Part shown: piece after piece, positions 6,004 to 7,161 of the stretch | Position numbering within the stretch: position 1 is the first letter of the stretch | Layout of the letters: each line of letters begins with the position of its first letter | Assembly (NCBI GenBank): GCA_029975625.1 | Contig: JARKOR010000152.1 | Location: 1 to 7,161 of the forward strand | Source of the DNA: Nanosynbacter sp. | GTDB lineage: Bacteria; Patescibacteriota; Saccharimonadia; Saccharimonadales; Saccharimonadaceae | Reading direction: 5' to 3' | DNA length: 7,161 bases | Notes under the pieces: model-generated | What the model saw: only the letters and a program-made list of their open reading frames with translations | What the model was told of the DNA's origin: nothing | Databases searched by the model: none | Made by a program: the position numbers and the translations under genes

Positions 6004-6753
6004 ATGAAGATAGTGATTTGCGGAAAAGGTGGAAGCGGAAAGAGCACCATATCTGCGCTTCTGGCCAGAGAAATTGCAGAGAAAGGGAATGAGGTTCTGG
6101 TTGTGGATACTGATGAGTCTAACTTCGGCCTCTACAAGCAACTGGGCTTCGAGCAGCCCAAGGATTTCATGGAATCCTTAGGCGGCAAGAAAGCTCTCTC
6201 CGAGAAGTTGATGAAATTCATCCGGTCGGAGCAAAGAGAACGGCTGCAGATCTTGGAGGAGTTTAAGGTAAAGGATATTCCCGAAGAGCTGGTAGTAGGC
6301 GAGGACAAAATCAAGCTCATAGCCATCGGCAAGATTCATAGTTTCGGTGAGGGCTGCGCCTGTCCTATGGGTGCTCTGGCTAGGGAATTTCTGGAGAAGT
6401 TAAAGACCAACGGAGAGCACGTAGTGGTGGACACGGATGCAGGCATCGAGCACTTCGGCAGGGGCGTTGAAGCCGGTTGCGACAAGATCGTGGTTGTGAT
6501 AGACCCGTCATTTGAATCCGTCCAGCTGTCCGGCAAGATCGCCGAGATGAGCGAGAAGATAGGAAAGCCGGTGTTCTTTATTCTCAACCGGATGGATGAG
6601 AACTCAAAGGAGTTGTCGGATCTAGTGGACAAGAATAAGGTTATCGGCACCATGCCCTTTGACAAAGATGTCTTCAAGGCCTGTTTGAAGGGCGAGAAAG
6701 TTCCACCAGTCATGGAAATGGAGCAGATAGCAGAAAAGCTGCTGAAATCTTGA
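6004..6753 (+). CDS. cooC: CooC-like nickel-insertion P-loop ATPase
   Basis: A 249-residue cytoplasmic ATPase of the MinD/CooC group. CooC proteins dimerise, bind a metal ion between subunits and use ATP to help put nickel into the active-site cluster of carbon monoxide dehydrogenase or acetyl-CoA synthase. The deviant Walker A GKGGSGKST is at 7-15 with signature Lys8. Switch I is around Asp35 and Asp37 (VVDTDESN), and CAC at 118-120 is the CooC-specific CxC metal ligand pair. DTDAGIEHFGRG (143-154) is the switch II region typical of CooC. Length matches the family (about 250 residues). The ATG at 6004 is chosen because GGAG (5992-5995) lies 8 nt upstream; the ATG at 5998 would leave only 2 nt. 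The flavin-reductase-like gene follows after 27 nt, probably in one operon. The CODH/ACS genes themselves are not in the window. The CxC motif argues against a generic MinD or nitrogenase NifH-like protein. Confidence 0.88.
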   Translation: MKIVICGKGGSGKSTISALLAREIAEKGNEVLVVDTDESNFGLYKQLGFEQPKDFMESLGGKKALSEKLMKFIRSEQRERLQILEEFKVKDIPEELVVGEDKIKLIAIGKIHSFGEGCACPMGALAREFLEKLKTNGEHVVVDTDAGIEHFGRGVEAGCDKIVVVIDPSFESVQLSGKIAEMSEKIGKPVFFILNRMDENSKELSDLVDKNKVIGTMPFDKDVFKACLKGEKVPPVMEMEQIAEKLLKS

Positions 6754-6780
6754 GTTTTGAGATAATTCCGAGGGAAATTG

Positions 6781-7161
6781 ATGATCCTAAAACCGAATCA
6801 AAGGGAGGAGATCCTGCCTCTTCCAGTAGTACTCATCACCACCGTTTCCTCGCAGGGGATCAGGAATGCTGCTCCCTGGTCAAATTTTACGCCCATTCTG
6901 CGCCCCCTGGAGGAGGTCATCCTCGCGTCCTGGATCAAGCGCGAAACCCTGGAGAACATCCGCCGGACGGGAGAGTTTGTGGTGAATATCCCGCAGATGG
7001 GCATGGAGGATGCGATTATGATCTGCGCCAGAAGCTATCCTCCCGAGGTGGATGAGTTCTTAGAAGCGGGACTTGAGCCCCACCCGTCCACAAAAGTCAA
7101 GGCTCCTGGAATCGAGGGCTGCCTGGCCTGGGCTGAGTGCGTTTTAGAAGAGGAGCTGGTC
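6781..7161 (+). CDS. Flavin-reductase-like FMN-binding protein, 3' end beyond the window
   Basis: The frame is open from ATG 6781 through the last base, giving 127 residues of an incomplete protein. The sequence fits the flavin reductase-like (FMN-binding split-barrel) family, which includes flavoredoxin-type electron carriers. The family-like segments are LPLPVVLITTVSSQGIRNAAPWSNFTP (8-29 region), a hydrophobic strand VILASW, ETLENIRRTGEFVVNIP, and a later region with PPEVDEFLEAGL and an Ala/Glu-rich AWAECVLEEEL. Family members are usually 180-210 residues, so roughly the last third is missing. AGGG at 6770-6773 lies 7 nt before the start. The gene lies 27 nt after cooC and probably shares its transcript. 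It might supply electrons or flavin chemistry for metallocluster assembly, but that rests only on position. Confidence 0.8.
   Translation, partial: MILKPNQREEILPLPVVLITTVSSQGIRNAAPWSNFTPILRPLEEVILASWIKRETLENIRRTGEFVVNIPQMGMEDAIMICARSYPPEVDEFLEAGLEPHPSTKVKAPGIEGCLAWAECVLEEELV

Noticed and set aside
6750..7055. Open frame of 101 codons on the + strand after cooC
   Set aside because: It starts at a TTG overlapping the cooC stop and has a biased Pro/Gly/His/Arg composition. The frame from 6781 gives a clear flavin-reductase-like protein across the same DNA.
1..7161. tRNA, rRNA, CRISPR arrays, insertion sequences, riboswitches
   Set aside because: I looked in the intergenic parts and saw no cloverleaf with a TTCGA-type arm, no regularly spaced repeats, no transposase and no recognisable riboswitch core.

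Overview
The window reads as chromosomal DNA of an archaeon, most likely a methanogen of the Methanosarcinales/Methanotrichales type. This is inferred from TTAAATA/TATATA-type TATA boxes about 30-60 nt before starts, frequent AGG/AGA and ATA codons, a secreted protein with a formylmethanofuran-dehydrogenase subunit E (FmdE) domain, and a CooC-type nickel-insertion ATPase. No taxonomic marker gene is present, so the placement is an inference. All recognisable genes lie on the + strand.

Layout. (1) 1-1163: a promoter and a gene for an exported FmdE-domain protein of 355 aa. (2) 1164-1364: an intergenic region with a hairpin and T-run, then a perfect inverted repeat (TTGATTG-N6-CAATCAA) just before the next gene. 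(3) 1365-3305: a heavy-metal P1B-type ATPase of 646 aa with a CPC membrane motif and no N-terminal metal-binding domain. (4) 3306-3683: a promoter resembling that of the first gene, followed by a broken 5' remnant of a periplasmic solute-binding protein. (5) 3725-4270: an AT-rich RmlC-like cupin gene, probably an acquired segment that interrupts the remnant. (6) 4372-5925: an extracellular solute-binding protein of the peptide/nickel (SBP_bac_5) family with no permease beside it. (7) 6004-6753: a CooC-like P-loop ATPase. (8) 6781 to the window end: the first 127 residues of a flavin-reductase-like protein, cut by the edge.

The common thread is metal handling. An exported Cys/His-rich FmdE-domain protein and a metal-translocating ATPase sit on one side. 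A peptide/nickel-type binding protein and a carbon-monoxide-dehydrogenase/acetyl-CoA-synthase nickel maturation ATPase sit on the other. A plausible reading is a region serving transition-metal (perhaps nickel) capture, efflux and insertion, with the low-GC cupin as an unrelated passenger. Metal identity cannot be fixed from sequence. No clearly novel system was found. The points most worth checking are the repeated promoter module, the operator-like palindrome before the ATPase, the Asp-to-Glu change in the ATPase hinge motif, the disrupted binding-protein gene at the GC junction, and the orphan binding protein next to cooC.
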